Assembly (NCBI GenBank): GCA_025055055.1
Contig: JANWYX010000382.1
Span: 1 to 9,699 of the forward strand
DNA: 9,699 nucleotides
Direction: 5' to 3'
Source: Caldilinea sp.
GTDB taxonomy: Bacteria > Chloroflexota > Anaerolineae > Caldilineales > Caldilineaceae
Below the pieces are notes generated by a model that had not been told where the DNA came from, searched no databases, and saw only the letters and a program-made list of their open reading frames with translations. This document shows, one piece after another, positions 9,343-9,699 of this stretch (within the stretch, counting starts at the first letter, position 1; every line of letters begins with the position of its first letter). A program made the translations under genes and the position numbers.

Positions 9343-9397
9343 TGTATCAGGGCAAGGTCACACCGGGAGTTGCGCGGCGGTCACAATTCGGTAACAA
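9343..9397 (-). promoter_or_regulatory. PHO-box-like repeats and candidate pst operon promoter
   Basis: On the minus strand 9397-9380 reads TTGTTAC-CGAA-TTGTGAC, two similar 7-mers joined by 4 nt. This is the same 7-4-7 (11-bp period) layout as the E. coli PHO box CTGTCAT-A(A/T)A(A/T)-CTGTCA(C/T). A third copy, GTGTGAC, lies at 9363-9357, 23 bp on, about two periods. GATACA at 9348-9343 may be the -10 element; no good -35 is seen, as expected for an activated promoter. The site fills the gap between a response-regulator gene and the pst operon. The layout is visible; binding by that regulator is inference. Confidence 0.5.
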
Positions 9398-9416
9398 ATT
9401 TGGCCGTTCGGCGCAA

Positions 9417-9699
9417 CTACGCCCGGAAGGCGTAACCGACGCCGGGCACGGTTTCGATGACGTCGCCGCCGCCGAGCACCTCCAGCTTGGCGCGCAGTCG
9501 ATAGATAAGCTGTTTGAGCATGGCGCGGCTGGCGCCCTCCACGCCCCACACTGCCTGGATCAACGCATCGGCTGTCAGCACATGACCGGCGTTGAGCATC
9601 AGAGCTTCTAGCAACCTCGTCTCCAGTGGGGTCAGACGCAATCGCTCTCCCTCACGCCATTGCACCTCGTGGCGCAGAGGATCGAGCGTCCAGCCGTTG
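9417..9699 (-). CDS. OmpR/PhoB-family response regulator, C-terminal part only (cut by window edge)
   Basis: The last 93 residues of a gene that continues beyond the right edge are present, in frame from 9698. They form a winged-helix DNA-binding domain of the OmpR/PhoB type: a beta-strand lead (GWTLDPLRHEVQWREGERLRL), LTPLETRLLEALMLNAGHVLTADALIQAVWG (22-52), the recognition helix region SRAMLKQLIYRLRAKLE (57-73) and the wing ending IETVPGVGYAFRA (81-93). The receiver domain, with its phosphorylated Asp, should lie outside. A GTG at 9665 is only an internal codon of this domain. Next to the pst operon, a PhoB/PhoP-like role in phosphate control is plausible, but the kinase and receiver cannot be seen, so the gene is not named phoB. 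Confidence 0.88.
   Translation of the reverse strand, partial: NGWTLDPLRHEVQWREGERLRLTPLETRLLEALMLNAGHVLTADALIQAVWGVEGASRAMLKQLIYRLRAKLEVLGGGDVIETVPGVGYAFRA

Overview
The window looks like chromosomal DNA from a GC-rich, free-living bacterium (roughly 60% GC by eye). All recognisable genes are bacterial housekeeping or transport genes, and most have clear Shine-Dalgarno sites. The protein style, a lipoprotein PstS and the intergenic CTCTCC...GGAGAG hairpin repeats remind me of Chloroflexota (Caldilinea/Anaerolineae-like). That placement is an inference from memory, not proven here. I see no mobile element, CRISPR array, RNA gene or phage gene.

The left part (1-4482) is transcribed rightward. 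First comes a ThrH-like HAD phosphatase (204-833), preceded by a perfect tandem 16-bp duplication. A gap of about 345 bp follows that holds no convincing gene but carries three related hairpin repeats and an 18-bp perfect palindrome. Next is a tight four-gene set: ferritin (1178-1687), a small four-helix membrane protein (1692-2174), glucose-6-phosphate dehydrogenase zwf (2171-3727) and 6-phosphogluconolactonase pgl (3730-4482). Gaps within it are 2-4 nt, with one ATGA overlap, so it is probably one operon. It would couple iron storage with NADPH production by the oxidative pentose phosphate pathway.

The right part (4667-9699) is transcribed leftward and converges on pgl across a 184-bp gap. 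In transcription order it holds the 3' end of an OmpR/PhoB-type response regulator (9417 to the window edge), a 99-bp gap with PHO-box-like 11-bp direct repeats, a 330-aa protein, and then pstS, pstC, pstA and pstB. The 330-aa protein joins a T2SSE_N/MshEN-like N-terminus to a universal-stress-protein-like C-terminus. Its stop overlaps the pstS start by 8 bp, and pstC overlaps pstA by 4 bp, so these genes are probably co-transcribed and translationally coupled. The transporter captures phosphate (PstS lipoprotein), moves it across the membrane (PstC/PstA) and powers this with ATP (PstB). No phoU follows pstB.

The least ordinary elements are the T2SSE_N-USP fusion leading the pst operon, the PHO-box-like repeats next to a response regulator gene, and the ferritin-zwf-pgl operon. 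No wholly new system is evident.
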